Below are positions 8,693 to 17,406 of a stretch of DNA of 64,000 bases, piece by piece (position 1 is the first letter of the stretch; the number at the start of each line of letters is the position of its first letter). Source of the DNA: Ferrovum sp. PN-J185 (GTDB lineage: Bacteria; Pseudomonadota; Gammaproteobacteria; Burkholderiales; Ferrovaceae); the NCBI RefSeq assembly GCF_001581925.1, contig NZ_LQZA01000001.1:620001-684000 (forward strand), given 5' to 3'. Both the position numbers and the translations under genes were made by a program. Below the pieces are notes generated by a model, which did no database searches, was not told where the DNA came from, and saw only the letters and a program-made list of their open reading frames with translations.

Positions 8693-9687
8693 AGTGAACT
8701 AAGGATTGATTTGATTAGGTCAGGGCCTTGATAGATGAGGCCGCTATATAATTGAATTAATGAGGCTCCTGCTTGAAGCATTGACTGTGCTCTCTCTTTG
8801 CTGGTAATACCACCGACACCGATTATAGGTAATTGGTTGCCTAGATGGGATTTAAGAACACTGACCATAGCAAGGGATTTGTCAAAGAGTGGGGCACCAC
8901 TTAAACCACCTTGTTCTTTACCATAAGGGTGATTGATAACTGAGGTGTGATCGATAGTAGTATTGGTGGCAATAATAGCATTCATCTCATAAGCCACCAA
9001 TTGATCAGCAATTAATTTGGCTTCATCAGCACTTAAATCAGGTGCAATTTTTACCGCCATAGGAACAAGGCGTTGATGTTTTTCTGTTAACTGTTTTCTA
9101 CTCTCTTGGAGAGAAGACAATAAATGAGTGAGCTCATTACCAAGCTGAAGTTGTCGTAACTGCGCTGTATTCGGAGAGGAGATATTAATCGTGATGTAAT
9201 GGGCTTTGTTATACACTTTTTCAAGTGCATAAATATAATCTTCATGAGCCTTTTCAAGAGGGGTATCAAAATTCTTACCAATGTTAATACCAAGAATACC
9301 TTTATATTGTGAGCGCTCTATATTGACTAGCAAATGATCGACACCAGTATTATTAAATCCCAAACGATTAATAATGCCTTGTTCTTCAATTAAACGAAAC
9401 ATACGCGGTTTCGGGTTTCCCGGTTGAGGACGTGGGGTAACCGTCCCCACTTCTATAAAACCCACTCCCAATGAAGAGAGTCCAGGTAGATATTCTGCGT
9501 TTTTATCGAGTCCTGCTGCAATCCCTAAGGGGTTGGGAAACCGAATACCCATCACATCCGTAGGGTTTGAAAAGTGTATATGTGTGGCATCACATTTAGC
9601 CACTTGATTAAGGCCCATCATGGCGACACGATGGGCCGTTTCGGGGTCCATTGAAAATAACAAGGGGCGAATCATTTGATAGAGCAT
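8689..9687 (-). CDS. pyrD: Dihydroorotate dehydrogenase (quinone), class 2
   Basis: 332 residues from ATG 9687 ([19 protein letters not shown]). AGGA lies upstream within the last codons of bpt; the TTG at 9708 is less likely. The N-terminal amphipathic helix that docks class 2 enzymes to the membrane is present. The FMN/orotate motifs [32 protein letters not shown] and GGLSGAPL are readable, and the catalytic serine of class 2 lies in NISSPNT. It oxidises dihydroorotate to orotate with quinone in pyrimidine synthesis. It is tightly coupled to bpt upstream (7-bp gap) and to the ferredoxin gene downstream (4-bp overlap). Confidence 0.95.
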   Translation of the reverse strand: MLYQMIRPLLFSMDPETAHRVAMMGLNQVAKCDATHIHFSNPTDVMGIRFPNPLGIAAGLDKNAEYLPGLSSLGVGFIEVGTVTPRPQPGNPKPRMFRLIEEQGIINRLGFNNTGVDHLLVNIERSQYKGILGINIGKNFDTPLEKAHEDYIYALEKVYNKAHYITINISSPNTAQLRQLQLGNELTHLLSSLQESRKQLTEKHQRLVPMAVKIAPDLSADEAKLIADQLVAYEMNAIIATNTTIDHTSVINHPYGKEQGGLSGAPLFDKSLAMVSVLKSHLGNQLPIIGVGGITSKERAQSMLQAGASLIQLYSGLIYQGPDLIKSILSSL

Positions 9688-9694
9688 AAAAATA

Positions 9695-10429
9695 TTATTC
9701 CTGTGCAAGAGCTAAAGGTTGCCACTCATGGTCAATCAATCCTTCTAAGGGTTGAAATTGGATTTTATAGTTCATTTTTCGACATTCTTTTATCCAATAA
9801 CCAAGATACAACCATGGCAATGTGAGTGTCCGGCAAAGATTAAGTTGCCAAAGTATATTAAATTGGCCAAGGCTTCTTTCATGTTTAATAGGATCAAAAA
9901 AAGTATAAACAGAAGAAATCCCGTCATCTAAATAATCAATTACACTAACCATCACGATTTGATTATTTAAACGAAATTCGATGAGTTCACTATTCACTGG
10001 TGAGTGAATTAAAAAATTCACATACTGTTCTTTATTGTCTGTATCACTATCCTCTCTAGTGTGGCGGGCCTGTTGGTAAGCTTGATATAACTGAAAATGT
10101 TCTTCTTTAAAAACCAGTCGCTGATGATGAATACTGAGATCTTGGTTTTTTTTATAGATTCTGCGGTTTATGCGACGCCAAATAAACTCTTCCACATTGA
10201 CTCGCACAGGAACGCATGCTTGACATTGGTCACAATGTGGACGGTAGGTGAAACTTCCACTTCGTCTAAATCCATGACGAACTAATTCACTGTAAATGTG
10301 ACTATTAATAGGGCTATTAGGTGCCAGTACTTGAGACCGAGCCTCTTGATTATCTAAATAGCTACAAGGGTAAGGAGCTGTTAGATAAAACTGCAAGAGT
10401 TCTAAGGGTAAATCCTGTGGTTTTGCCAT
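9695..10429 (-). CDS. bpt: Aspartate/glutamate leucyltransferase (Bpt, arginyltransferase family)
   Basis: 244 residues. The N-terminal ATE domain has PCSYLDNQEARSQVLAP and the cysteine pair C-x2-C in HCDQCQACVPVRV; the C-terminal ATE domain has YFVE-like segments such as SVYTFFDP and LYLGYWIKECRKMNYK. Bacterial Bpt transfers leucine from Leu-tRNA to proteins starting with Asp or Glu, marking them for ClpS-ClpAP. The usual partner aat is not next to it; moeA is upstream with an 8-bp gap, so bpt may be read from the Moco operon promoter. Confidence 0.92.
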   Translation of the reverse strand: MAKPQDLPLELLQFYLTAPYPCSYLDNQEARSQVLAPNSPINSHIYSELVRHGFRRSGSFTYRPHCDQCQACVPVRVNVEEFIWRRINRRIYKKNQDLSIHHQRLVFKEEHFQLYQAYQQARHTREDSDTDNKEQYVNFLIHSPVNSELIEFRLNNQIVMVSVIDYLDDGISSVYTFFDPIKHERSLGQFNILWQLNLCRTLTLPWLYLGYWIKECRKMNYKIQFQPLEGLIDHEWQPLALAQE

Positions 10430-10437
10430 GGTGATAA

Positions 10438-11703
10438 CTACATTATGCCGTTAAATAATTCTACCTCAACCCAGTCACCTATGTTGAGTGACCCACACTC
10501 TTGAGATAAGACGATAAAACAGTTTGCTTGAGTCATTGAGCTTAATACACCTGAGCTCTGGTTTCCTGTGACTTTTACGCGCCATTCATTATCGCTATCT
10601 TTGAACACAATACCGCGTTGAAACTCCATTCTCCCCGGTGTTTTTTTAATGGGCTGTGCCAGACGATAGCGTACTTGTGGCAGGTGGGTGGTTGTTTCTT
10701 GTCCAGCTAAGAGGTATAGAGCATGTTGCACAAATTGATAAAAAGTAACCATTACAGCAACAGGGTTGCCAGGTAAACCAAAGAAATGACTGTGGTTGAT
10801 TTTGCCGTAAGCAAGAGGTCGACCCGGTTTCATGGCTATTTTCCAGAATACCACTTGTCCTAATTCAGCCATTAGTGTTTTTATAAAGTCAGCATCTCCC
10901 ACGGATACACCGCCACTACTGATGATGACATCAGCCCATTGGCTCGCCTCATTAAAGACTTGTTTTAAGGCGCTAGGATTATCACGTACCACACCAAAAT
11001 CTTTACATTCAACCGGTAGAGAGGTGAGTAATCCTTTTAGACTGTAACGATTACTGTCATAAATTTGTCCTTCTTTGAGTGCTTCACCCACTGAGCTTAA
11101 TTCATCACCAGTGGAAAAGAAGGCGACTTTTAAGCGGCGATATACTTTGATTGTTGGAATACCAAGAGACGCAATTAAACCCATATGGGCTGGAGTAATC
11201 AGTTGCCCTGTCTTAACAGCCACTGCGCCTTGTTTGATATCTTCTCCAGCGAGGCGAATATTTTGGCCTACTGATATTTGTTTATTATCAAAACGAATGC
11301 TGTCCCCCTCTCGGACAACATGCTCTTGCATAATGACAGTATCCACTCCCTCAGGAATCACGGCACCAGTCATTATGCGAACAGCCTCACCAGAGGCTAC
11401 GGCTTGAGTAAAGGGGTGACCTGCATATACGTTACCTACCACTTTCAATTCAACAGTAGGTGAAATGAGTTCACGACTATGGAAGGCATAGCCGTCCATG
11501 GCTGAATTGTTGTGATTTGGGACATTGTGTGGTGCCAATATATTATCAGCAGTCACGCGCTGCAGTGCGTCGTAGATTGCAATCTCCTCTTGTTCAGCAA
11601 CGGGTGTTAAATAACGCTGAATAAGCTCTCTTGCTTTATCAACTGTCAATGAGTTGGGGTCATAATCGTTTATTTCATTAAGGGGAGGGAGTGAATGTAT
11701 CAT
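10438..11703 (-). CDS. moeA: Molybdopterin molybdenumtransferase MoeA
   Basis: 421 residues. MoeA domains are recognisable: an N-terminal region with HNSAMDG-type motif (NHNNSAMDGYAFHS), the central MoCF-binding domain with STGDEL, YDSNRYSLKGLL and SSGGVSVGDADF, then the MKPGRPLAYG and GLPGNPVAVMVTF motifs, and a C-terminal beta-barrel. It inserts molybdate into adenylylated molybdopterin. It overlaps mobA by 4 bp and is the last Moco gene of the operon moaA-mobA-moeA. Confidence 0.96.
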   Translation of the reverse strand: MIHSLPPLNEINDYDPNSLTVDKARELIQRYLTPVAEQEEIAIYDALQRVTADNILAPHNVPNHNNSAMDGYAFHSRELISPTVELKVVGNVYAGHPFTQAVASGEAVRIMTGAVIPEGVDTVIMQEHVVREGDSIRFDNKQISVGQNIRLAGEDIKQGAVAVKTGQLITPAHMGLIASLGIPTIKVYRRLKVAFFSTGDELSSVGEALKEGQIYDSNRYSLKGLLTSLPVECKDFGVVRDNPSALKQVFNEASQWADVIISSGGVSVGDADFIKTLMAELGQVVFWKIAMKPGRPLAYGKINHSHFFGLPGNPVAVMVTFYQFVQHALYLLAGQETTTHLPQVRYRLAQPIKKTPGRMEFQRGIVFKDSDNEWRVKVTGNQSSGVLSSMTQANCFIVLSQECGSLNIGDWVEVELFNGIM

Positions 11704-12269
11704 CGGTTGTAATGTTCTAATTCTGTCGTTGTATTAAGATTAATAAATAACTCACTGTTGTCAAAAAACACCTCACTACAGGCATGTTTTTGTAACCAAT
11801 GGATCAGTTTTTTATTTCCTGCTTTAAGCGTTTCAAGTAAGTCGTTGTGAAGCTGACGCTGTATCAGGCAGAACACAGGTTGCGCTCCTTCTTGTGTCAC
11901 AACATAGGCACACTGACTCTGTTGTTCAGTTACGGCCTTTGACAGAGAATCTACGAGATGTAGAGGGATAAATGGTGAATCACAAGGGACGAAGGCCACC
12001 CAGTCAGTTTTTGCGGCATATAAACCACGTTCTATTCCAGCTAAGGGTCCTGAATAGAGCTCAATATAATCATGTATTACAGGGTAACCCAATGCGGAGT
12101 AGGTATCGAGATGGCGATTGGCATTAATAAGGATCTCTGTTACTTGCGGTTGTAAGCGATTGATCACGTGATCAATCAAAGGGCGTTGTTGAAAAGTAAC
12201 TAACCCCTTATCCACTCCGCCCATTCTGGAGCCTTGACCACCTGCTAAAATACATCCTGTGATATCCAT
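11700..12269 (-). CDS. mobA: Molybdenum cofactor guanylyltransferase MobA
   Basis: 189 residues. The nucleotidyltransferase signature LAGGQGSRMGGVDKGL is at the N-terminus (residues 8-23), with the metal-site FVPCDSPFI further on. It couples GMP to Mo-molybdopterin to make the bis-MGD form used by DMSO-reductase family enzymes. It lies 2 bp after moaA and overlaps moeA by 4 bp. The accessory partner mobB is encoded far away at 59388. Confidence 0.95.
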   Translation of the reverse strand: MDITGCILAGGQGSRMGGVDKGLVTFQQRPLIDHVINRLQPQVTEILINANRHLDTYSALGYPVIHDYIELYSGPLAGIERGLYAAKTDWVAFVPCDSPFIPLHLVDSLSKAVTEQQSQCAYVVTQEGAQPVFCLIQRQLHNDLLETLKAGNKKLIHWLQKHACSEVFFDNSELFINLNTTTELEHYNR

Positions 12270-12271
12270 AT

Positions 12272-13297
12272 TTAGCCGCCAATGTAGGACATTTCAATTT
12301 TTTTCTTTTGCCCACTCTCAATTTGTCGTAACTCTGAATAGCGGTCATTGCGTGACTGCCAAAGGGTAATGATATGTTGAGTGATCTCAGCATCACTCAC
12401 TTGATGTCTTAACAATTGACGTATATCACTACCCTGGTTGGCAAACAGGCAAGTGTAAAGTTTTCCATCGGTGGAAAGACGTATTCTTGTACATTGACGG
12501 CAAAAGGGTTGTGTTACTGAGGTGATGAAGCCAATTTCACCACTGCCATCAGCGTAGCGATAGCGTCGTGCCACTTCACCGAGATAAGATTCTTCCAATG
12601 ACTCAAGAGGGAATTCTTTATTGATGGTATCTTTCATCTCTTTTGCTGGAACCACTGCTACTGGTTGCCAGTTGTTGGTCGAGCCCACATCCATGAATTC
12701 AATAAAGCGAACAGTAACAGCTGTACCTTTAAAGTAGCGGACTAAATCAAGTAATGCATGATCATTGGTGCCACGTTTAATAACACAGTTCACCTTGATA
12801 TCTTCAAAGCCAACATGAAGCGCTTGCTCAATGCCTTCTAACACATCCTTGACGCTAAAATCAGCGTCGCTCATTAGTTTAAATGTTGGATCATCTAGCG
12901 CATCTAGGCTCACTGTAATTCGATTTAATCCAGCGTTTTTCAAGGCCTGCGCTTTTTTGGCGAGAATAGAGGCGTTGGTTGTAAGAGCAACTTCAATGGG
13001 TTGAATGGCAGAGAGTTGCTCTATTAATTGCTCAAGATTTTTTCTTAATAAAGGTTCGCCACCAGTCAAACGAATTTTTTTGATACCCAATTTACTGAAA
13101 ATTCTTGCTGTACGTGTAATTTCCTCGAAAGTTAAAATTTCAGGGCGAGGTAGAAAGTCATAATCCTTGCCAAACACCGCCCGAGGCATACAATACGTAC
13201 AACGAAAATTACAACGATCCGTTACGGATATCCGTAGATCCTGGAGTGGACGTTGTAATTGATCAACCAAAGTGTGGGGTAAACGGTTATCATTCAT
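12272..13297 (-). CDS. moaA: GTP 3',8-cyclase MoaA (radical SAM)
   Basis: 341 residues. The radical SAM cluster motif is C29-x3-C33-x2-C36 (CNFRCTYC). The C-terminal second 4Fe-4S site is formed by CRQC and the cysteine in LYTCLFANQG. The chain ends in Gly-Gly (SYIGG), required for activity in this family. With MoaC (not in the window) it converts GTP to cyclic pyranopterin monophosphate, the first step of Moco synthesis. It is the first gene of the moaA-mobA-moeA operon, divergent from the acyl-CoA ligase gene with a 65-bp shared promoter region. Confidence 0.96.
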   Translation of the reverse strand: MNDNRLPHTLVDQLQRPLQDLRISVTDRCNFRCTYCMPRAVFGKDYDFLPRPEILTFEEITRTARIFSKLGIKKIRLTGGEPLLRKNLEQLIEQLSAIQPIEVALTTNASILAKKAQALKNAGLNRITVSLDALDDPTFKLMSDADFSVKDVLEGIEQALHVGFEDIKVNCVIKRGTNDHALLDLVRYFKGTAVTVRFIEFMDVGSTNNWQPVAVVPAKEMKDTINKEFPLESLEESYLGEVARRYRYADGSGEIGFITSVTQPFCRQCTRIRLSTDGKLYTCLFANQGSDIRQLLRHQVSDAEITQHIITLWQSRNDRYSELRQIESGQKKKIEMSYIGG

Positions 13298-13362
13298 AGT
13301 TCAGTATTATAACTCTTGATTGCGCTTAATTGATTGGATTTGTCTTTTAGAGGAGAGGTTTT

Positions 13363-14997
13363 GTGTTTGGTTTGATGATGCGCTCACCTTTGTTAATTAG
13401 TTCTTTGATAGAACATGCAGAAAAACACCATGGCAACACGCCTATTGTGTCGCGTGAGTCTGACGGGTCAATTTATCGTACCAATTGGGCGCAGGTAAAC
13501 CAACGTGCAAAATGGTTAGCACAGTTTTTAATTCGTTTTGGTATTAAAACGGGGGATAGAGTTGCAACTCTTGCTTGGAATACCCATCGACATCTCGAGG
13601 CCTATTATGCCATTTCAGGTATGGGAGCCATTTGTCACACCATTAACCCCCGCTTATTCAAAGAACAAATAGCCAGTATTATCAATCATGCAGAGGATAA
13701 GATCATTTTTACGGAGCAACAATTCATTCCTTTGTTGGATGAATTAACCTTATATGTCAATGAGTTAACTATTATCGTAATGGATCAAGATAGATCCTCT
13801 GAGTCGACTAAATACCGTACTTTGTATTACGAAGATTTATTGAATGAAGGGGCCGAATCAATCTGGTGTTGGCCACAATTTGATGAAAATCAAGCATCCA
13901 GTTTGTGTTACACATCAGGCACTACAGGTATGCCCAAGGGGGTGTTATATAGTCATCGCTCGACATTGTTACATGCTTTTGCGGTGGCGTTACCTGACTC
14001 CTTGGCCCTATCAGCCAGTGACAGTGTATTACCTGTTGTACCTTTATTTCATGCGAATGCTTGGGGTATCCCCTATGCAGCAGCGCTGGTTGGGGCCAAA
14101 CTCGTGTTACCTGGACACCAGCTAGATGGTGCGAACTTATCACAACTGTTAAACCAAGAAGAGGTAAGTGTTACTGCGGGAGTGCCGACTGTTTGGCATG
14201 GTTTAATTCAATATTTGCAAACCAGTCAAACATCATTACCCTTTTTAAAGCGTCTTGGGGTAGGGGGATCGGCATGTCCAGAACCCATTATTCACTACTT
14301 TGAAAAGCGTAATGTCCGAGTATTACCAGGCTGGGGCATGACTGAAACGAGCCCAGTGGTAACGCTGACGCAACCTAAATTTCATCAACGTCATATGACT
14401 GATGATGAACGAATCAATTGGCTTAATAAATCAGGCCGGGTATTGTTTGGCGCGGATATGAAACTAGTCAATGATAACGGTCAACAGGTAAAACAAGATG
14501 GTCAAAGTGTGGGCGAGTTGTATGTACGTGGGCATTGGGTATGTGCACAGTACTACAAGAACGATGAATCACCTTTAATTGATGGTTGGTTTCCAACAGG
14601 TGATATGGCCACGATTGATGAGTCTGGTTTTATGCAAGTGACGGATCGTGCAAAAGACATGATTAAAAGTGGGGGTGAGTGGATTAGTTCTCTCACCTTA
14701 GAGAGAATTGCAGCAACTTTTTCAGGTGTATCAGAGGCTGCAGCGATTGCTGCTCATCATGAACACTGGGGTGAGAGGCCACTCTTACTGATTGTGGAAA
14801 AACCAGGTGAGAAGGTTGATCCCACCGCTTTAAAGGCTTTTTTAGAGCAGTATGTGGCTAAGTGGTGGTTACCTGATGAAATTATTATTGTCAGTGATCT
14901 ACCGCATACTGCTACGGGTAAGTTACAAAAAGTGTTGTTACGGGAAAAGTGGGGTAAACAACTATTGCTTAAAAAAATCCCCACTAATCGTGTATAG
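13363..14997 (+). CDS. AMP-forming acyl-CoA synthetase (medium/long-chain fatty acid type)
   Basis: 544 residues from a GTG start at 13363, preceded by AGGAGAGG; an ATG seven codons... downstream is less well spaced. The AMP-binding motifs are complete: YTSGTTGMPKGVLYSH, GWGMTETSP, GELYVRGHW, GWFPTGDMATID and DRAKDMIKSGGEWIS, with the adenylation lysine in TATGKLQK near the end. It resembles medium/long-chain fatty-acid-CoA ligases of the AlkK type. It would activate a carboxylic acid to its CoA thioester in the cytosol; the chain length is not determined by sequence. It is followed by the decarboxylase gene after 34 bp. Confidence 0.9.
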   Translation: MFGLMMRSPLLISSLIEHAEKHHGNTPIVSRESDGSIYRTNWAQVNQRAKWLAQFLIRFGIKTGDRVATLAWNTHRHLEAYYAISGMGAICHTINPRLFKEQIASIINHAEDKIIFTEQQFIPLLDELTLYVNELTIIVMDQDRSSESTKYRTLYYEDLLNEGAESIWCWPQFDENQASSLCYTSGTTGMPKGVLYSHRSTLLHAFAVALPDSLALSASDSVLPVVPLFHANAWGIPYAAALVGAKLVLPGHQLDGANLSQLLNQEEVSVTAGVPTVWHGLIQYLQTSQTSLPFLKRLGVGGSACPEPIIHYFEKRNVRVLPGWGMTETSPVVTLTQPKFHQRHMTDDERINWLNKSGRVLFGADMKLVNDNGQQVKQDGQSVGELYVRGHWVCAQYYKNDESPLIDGWFPTGDMATIDESGFMQVTDRAKDMIKSGGEWISSLTLERIAATFSGVSEAAAIAAHHEHWGERPLLLIVEKPGEKVDPTALKAFLEQYVAKWWLPDEIIIVSDLPHTATGKLQKVLLREKWGKQLLLKKIPTNRV

Positions 14998-15031
14998 CGT
15001 TCTATAATCCCGCCTTCTTAAGGGAGAAACC

Positions 15032-17284
15032 ATGAAATTTCGTTTTCCAGTTGTAATCATTGATGAGGATTTTCGTTCTGAGAATGCCAGTGGTTTTGGT
15101 GTCAGAGCGTTAGCGGAAGCCATCCAAAACGAAGGACTTGAGGTACTGGGCGTGACAAGCTTTGGTGACATGACCTCTTTTGCCCAACAGCAAAGCCGTG
15201 CATCTACGTTCATCTTATCAATTGATGATGAGGAGTTTGGCTCTGGTTCTCCCGATGAAATGGAGTCTGCTCTAAAGAATTTACGTGCTTTTGTACAAGA
15301 AGTACGTTGGCGAAATGCCGATATACCTATTTTCTTATATGGTGAAACCCGTACTTCTAGACATATTCCTAATGATGTATTGAAAGAGTTACATGGTTTT
15401 ATTCATATGTTTGAGGATACGCCTGAATTCGTGGCCAAACACATAGTTCGTGAAGCAAGAGTCTATTTGGATTCGTTGTCTCCTCCATTTTTTAGGGCGT
15501 TAACCCATTATGCCTCTGATGGATCTTATTCATGGCATTGTCCCGGTCACTCAGGTGGGGTTGCTTTTTTAAAGAGCCCTGTGGGACAAATGTTCCATCA
15601 GTTTTTTGGTGAAAACATGCTGCGTGCGGATGTGTGTAACGCGGTGGATGAATTAGGGCAACTGTTAGATCATACAGGCCCTGTTGCGGCCTCAGAGCGC
15701 AATGCTGCACGAATTTTTAATGCCGATCATCTGTTTTTTGTGACCAATGGTACTTCAACCTCGAACAAAATAGTTTGGCATTCCACCGTTGCCCCTGGGG
15801 ATGTGGTTGTGGTTGACCGTAATTGTCATAAATCCGTGCTACACGCCATAATGATGACAGGTGCAGTGCCTGTTTTCTTGATGCCTACTCGTAATCACTA
15901 TGGCATTATTGGACCTATTCCACTTGATGAATTTAAACCTGAAACCATTCAGAAAAAAATCGCTGCTAATCCCTTTGCTAAAGAAAGTACTTCTCCACCT
16001 AGAGTGCTCACTATTACGCAAAGTACTTATGACGGCATAATCTACAATGTGGAAACCATAAAAACAATGCTGGATGGCAAAATTGATACATTACATTTTG
16101 ACGAAGCATGGTTACCTCATGCAGCATTCAGTGATTTTTACAAAAACATGCATGCTATTGGGAAAGACCGTCAACCCTGTCATGATTCGATGGTCATGTC
16201 TACTCAATCAACTCATAAGTTATTAGCAGGATTAAGCCAGGCATCGCAGATTCTAGTGCAAGATTCGCAAACCAGAAAATTAGACCGTGATACGTTTAAT
16301 GAAGCTTATTTGATGCATACCTCAACCAGTCCTCAATATGCCATTATTGCCTCTTGTGACGTTGCTGCAGCCATGATGGAACCTCCAGGAGGAACTGCGT
16401 TAGTTGAGGAGTCTATCAATGAAGCCTTGGATTTTCGTCGTGCAATGCGTAAAGTAGATGAAGAGTGGGGCGCTGATTGGTGGTTCAAAGTGTGGGGCCC
16501 TGAAAACTTTGCTGAGGAGGGAATTGGTAACCAAGAAGATTGGATACTAAAACCAAGTGATCGTTGGCATGGTTTTGGAAACTTAGCGCAAGGCTTTAAC
16601 ATGCTAGATCCAATAAAAGCCACAGTGATAACTCCTGGTTTAGATGTGGACGGTGATTTCCATGATATGGGTATCCCCGCAGCTGTGGTAACCAAATACT
16701 TGGCTGAACATGGTGTGGTCGTTGAAAAAACAGGTCTTTATTCATTTTTTATTATGTTTACCATAGGTATTACCAAGGGACGTTGGAATACCATGGTGAC
16801 TGAATTGCAACAATTTAAAGATGACTACGACAGAAATCAGCCCTTATGGCGCGTCTTACCTGAGTTTGTAGCTAAGTATCCACGTTATGAAAAATGGGGA
16901 TTAAAGGAGTTATGTGACAAAATCCACGAGGTATATCGCGACAATGATGTGGCTCGCTTAACCACTGAAATGTACTTATCAGATATGGTGCCTGCCATGA
17001 AACCGGCGGATGCGTTTGCCAAGATGGCTCATCGTGAAATTGAACGTGTTCCTTTGGATCAATTAGAGGGAAGAATTACCTCGGTATTGTTAACTCCTTA
17101 TCCGCCTGGTATTCCCTTATTAATCCCTGGAGAGCGTTTTAACGCCACTATTGTGCGTTATTTGGAGTTTGCCCGTTCATTCAATGAGCGTTTTCCTGGC
17201 TTTGAAACTGATGTACATGGGTTGTCCAAAGTAGTGGTTGATGGGGCGCCTCGTTTTTATGTTGATTGCGTGAAACAAGATTAA
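15032..17284 (+). CDS. Arginine/lysine/ornithine decarboxylase (biodegradative type, PLP fold I)
   Basis: 750 residues, the length of the inducible decarboxylase family. An N-terminal flavodoxin-like 'wing' domain is followed by the PLP domain, with the substrate/cofactor histidine region SWHCPGHSGGVAFLKSP, FVTNGTSTSNK, HFDEAWLPHAAF, and the Schiff-base lysine Lys396 in STHKLLAGLSQ. The C-terminal domain has TPYPPGIPLLIPGER. It removes CO2 from a basic amino acid to give a polyamine precursor and consume protons. The exact substrate (arginine, lysine or ornithine) is not certain. The last codons contain a promoter candidate for the tRNA-Val downstream. Confidence 0.88.
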   Translation: MKFRFPVVIIDEDFRSENASGFGVRALAEAIQNEGLEVLGVTSFGDMTSFAQQQSRASTFILSIDDEEFGSGSPDEMESALKNLRAFVQEVRWRNADIPIFLYGETRTSRHIPNDVLKELHGFIHMFEDTPEFVAKHIVREARVYLDSLSPPFFRALTHYASDGSYSWHCPGHSGGVAFLKSPVGQMFHQFFGENMLRADVCNAVDELGQLLDHTGPVAASERNAARIFNADHLFFVTNGTSTSNKIVWHSTVAPGDVVVVDRNCHKSVLHAIMMTGAVPVFLMPTRNHYGIIGPIPLDEFKPETIQKKIAANPFAKESTSPPRVLTITQSTYDGIIYNVETIKTMLDGKIDTLHFDEAWLPHAAFSDFYKNMHAIGKDRQPCHDSMVMSTQSTHKLLAGLSQASQILVQDSQTRKLDRDTFNEAYLMHTSTSPQYAIIASCDVAAAMMEPPGGTALVEESINEALDFRRAMRKVDEEWGADWWFKVWGPENFAEEGIGNQEDWILKPSDRWHGFGNLAQGFNMLDPIKATVITPGLDVDGDFHDMGIPAAVVTKYLAEHGVVVEKTGLYSFFIMFTIGITKGRWNTMVTELQQFKDDYDRNQPLWRVLPEFVAKYPRYEKWGLKELCDKIHEVYRDNDVARLTTEMYLSDMVPAMKPADAFAKMAHREIERVPLDQLEGRITSVLLTPYPPGIPLLIPGERFNATIVRYLEFARSFNERFPGFETDVHGLSKVVVDGAPRFYVDCVKQD

Positions 17285-17294
17285 CGGTTAGAAT
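17266..17294 (+). promoter_or_regulatory. Candidate promoter for tRNA-Val and thrS
   Basis: A -35 TTGCGT (17266-17271), a 17-nt spacer and a -10 TAGAAT (17289-17294) overlap the last codons of the decarboxylase gene. Transcription would begin about 17301, some 8 nt before the tRNA. The -35 box is weak, so this is a moderate call by eye. Confidence 0.4.
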
Positions 17295-17308
17295 TTAAGG
17301 CTTTCATT

Positions 17309-17385
17309 AGGCGCGTAGCTCAGCTGGTTAGAGCACCACCTTGACATGGTGGGGGTCGTTGGTTCGAGTCCAATCGTGCCTACCA
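17309..17385 (+). tRNA. tRNA-Val (GAC)
   Basis: A 77-nt cloverleaf can be folded by eye. The acceptor stem AGGCGCG / CGTGCCT has one G-T pair; D arm GCTC/GAGC; anticodon stem CCACC/GGTGG with loop TTGACAT and anticodon GAC; T arm TTGG-TTCGAGT-CCAA; encoded ACCA end. It reads GUC/GUU valine codons. It lies 21 nt upstream of the thrS start, so the two are probably on one primary transcript. Confidence 0.96.
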
Positions 17386-17406
17386 ACTTTTTTCATACAA
17401 AACACT

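Noticed and set aside
17341-17406. Longer thrS N-terminus starting within the tRNA
   Set aside because: It would be translated from tRNA-Val sequence and is not conserved; the GTG at 17407 gives the normal start and length.
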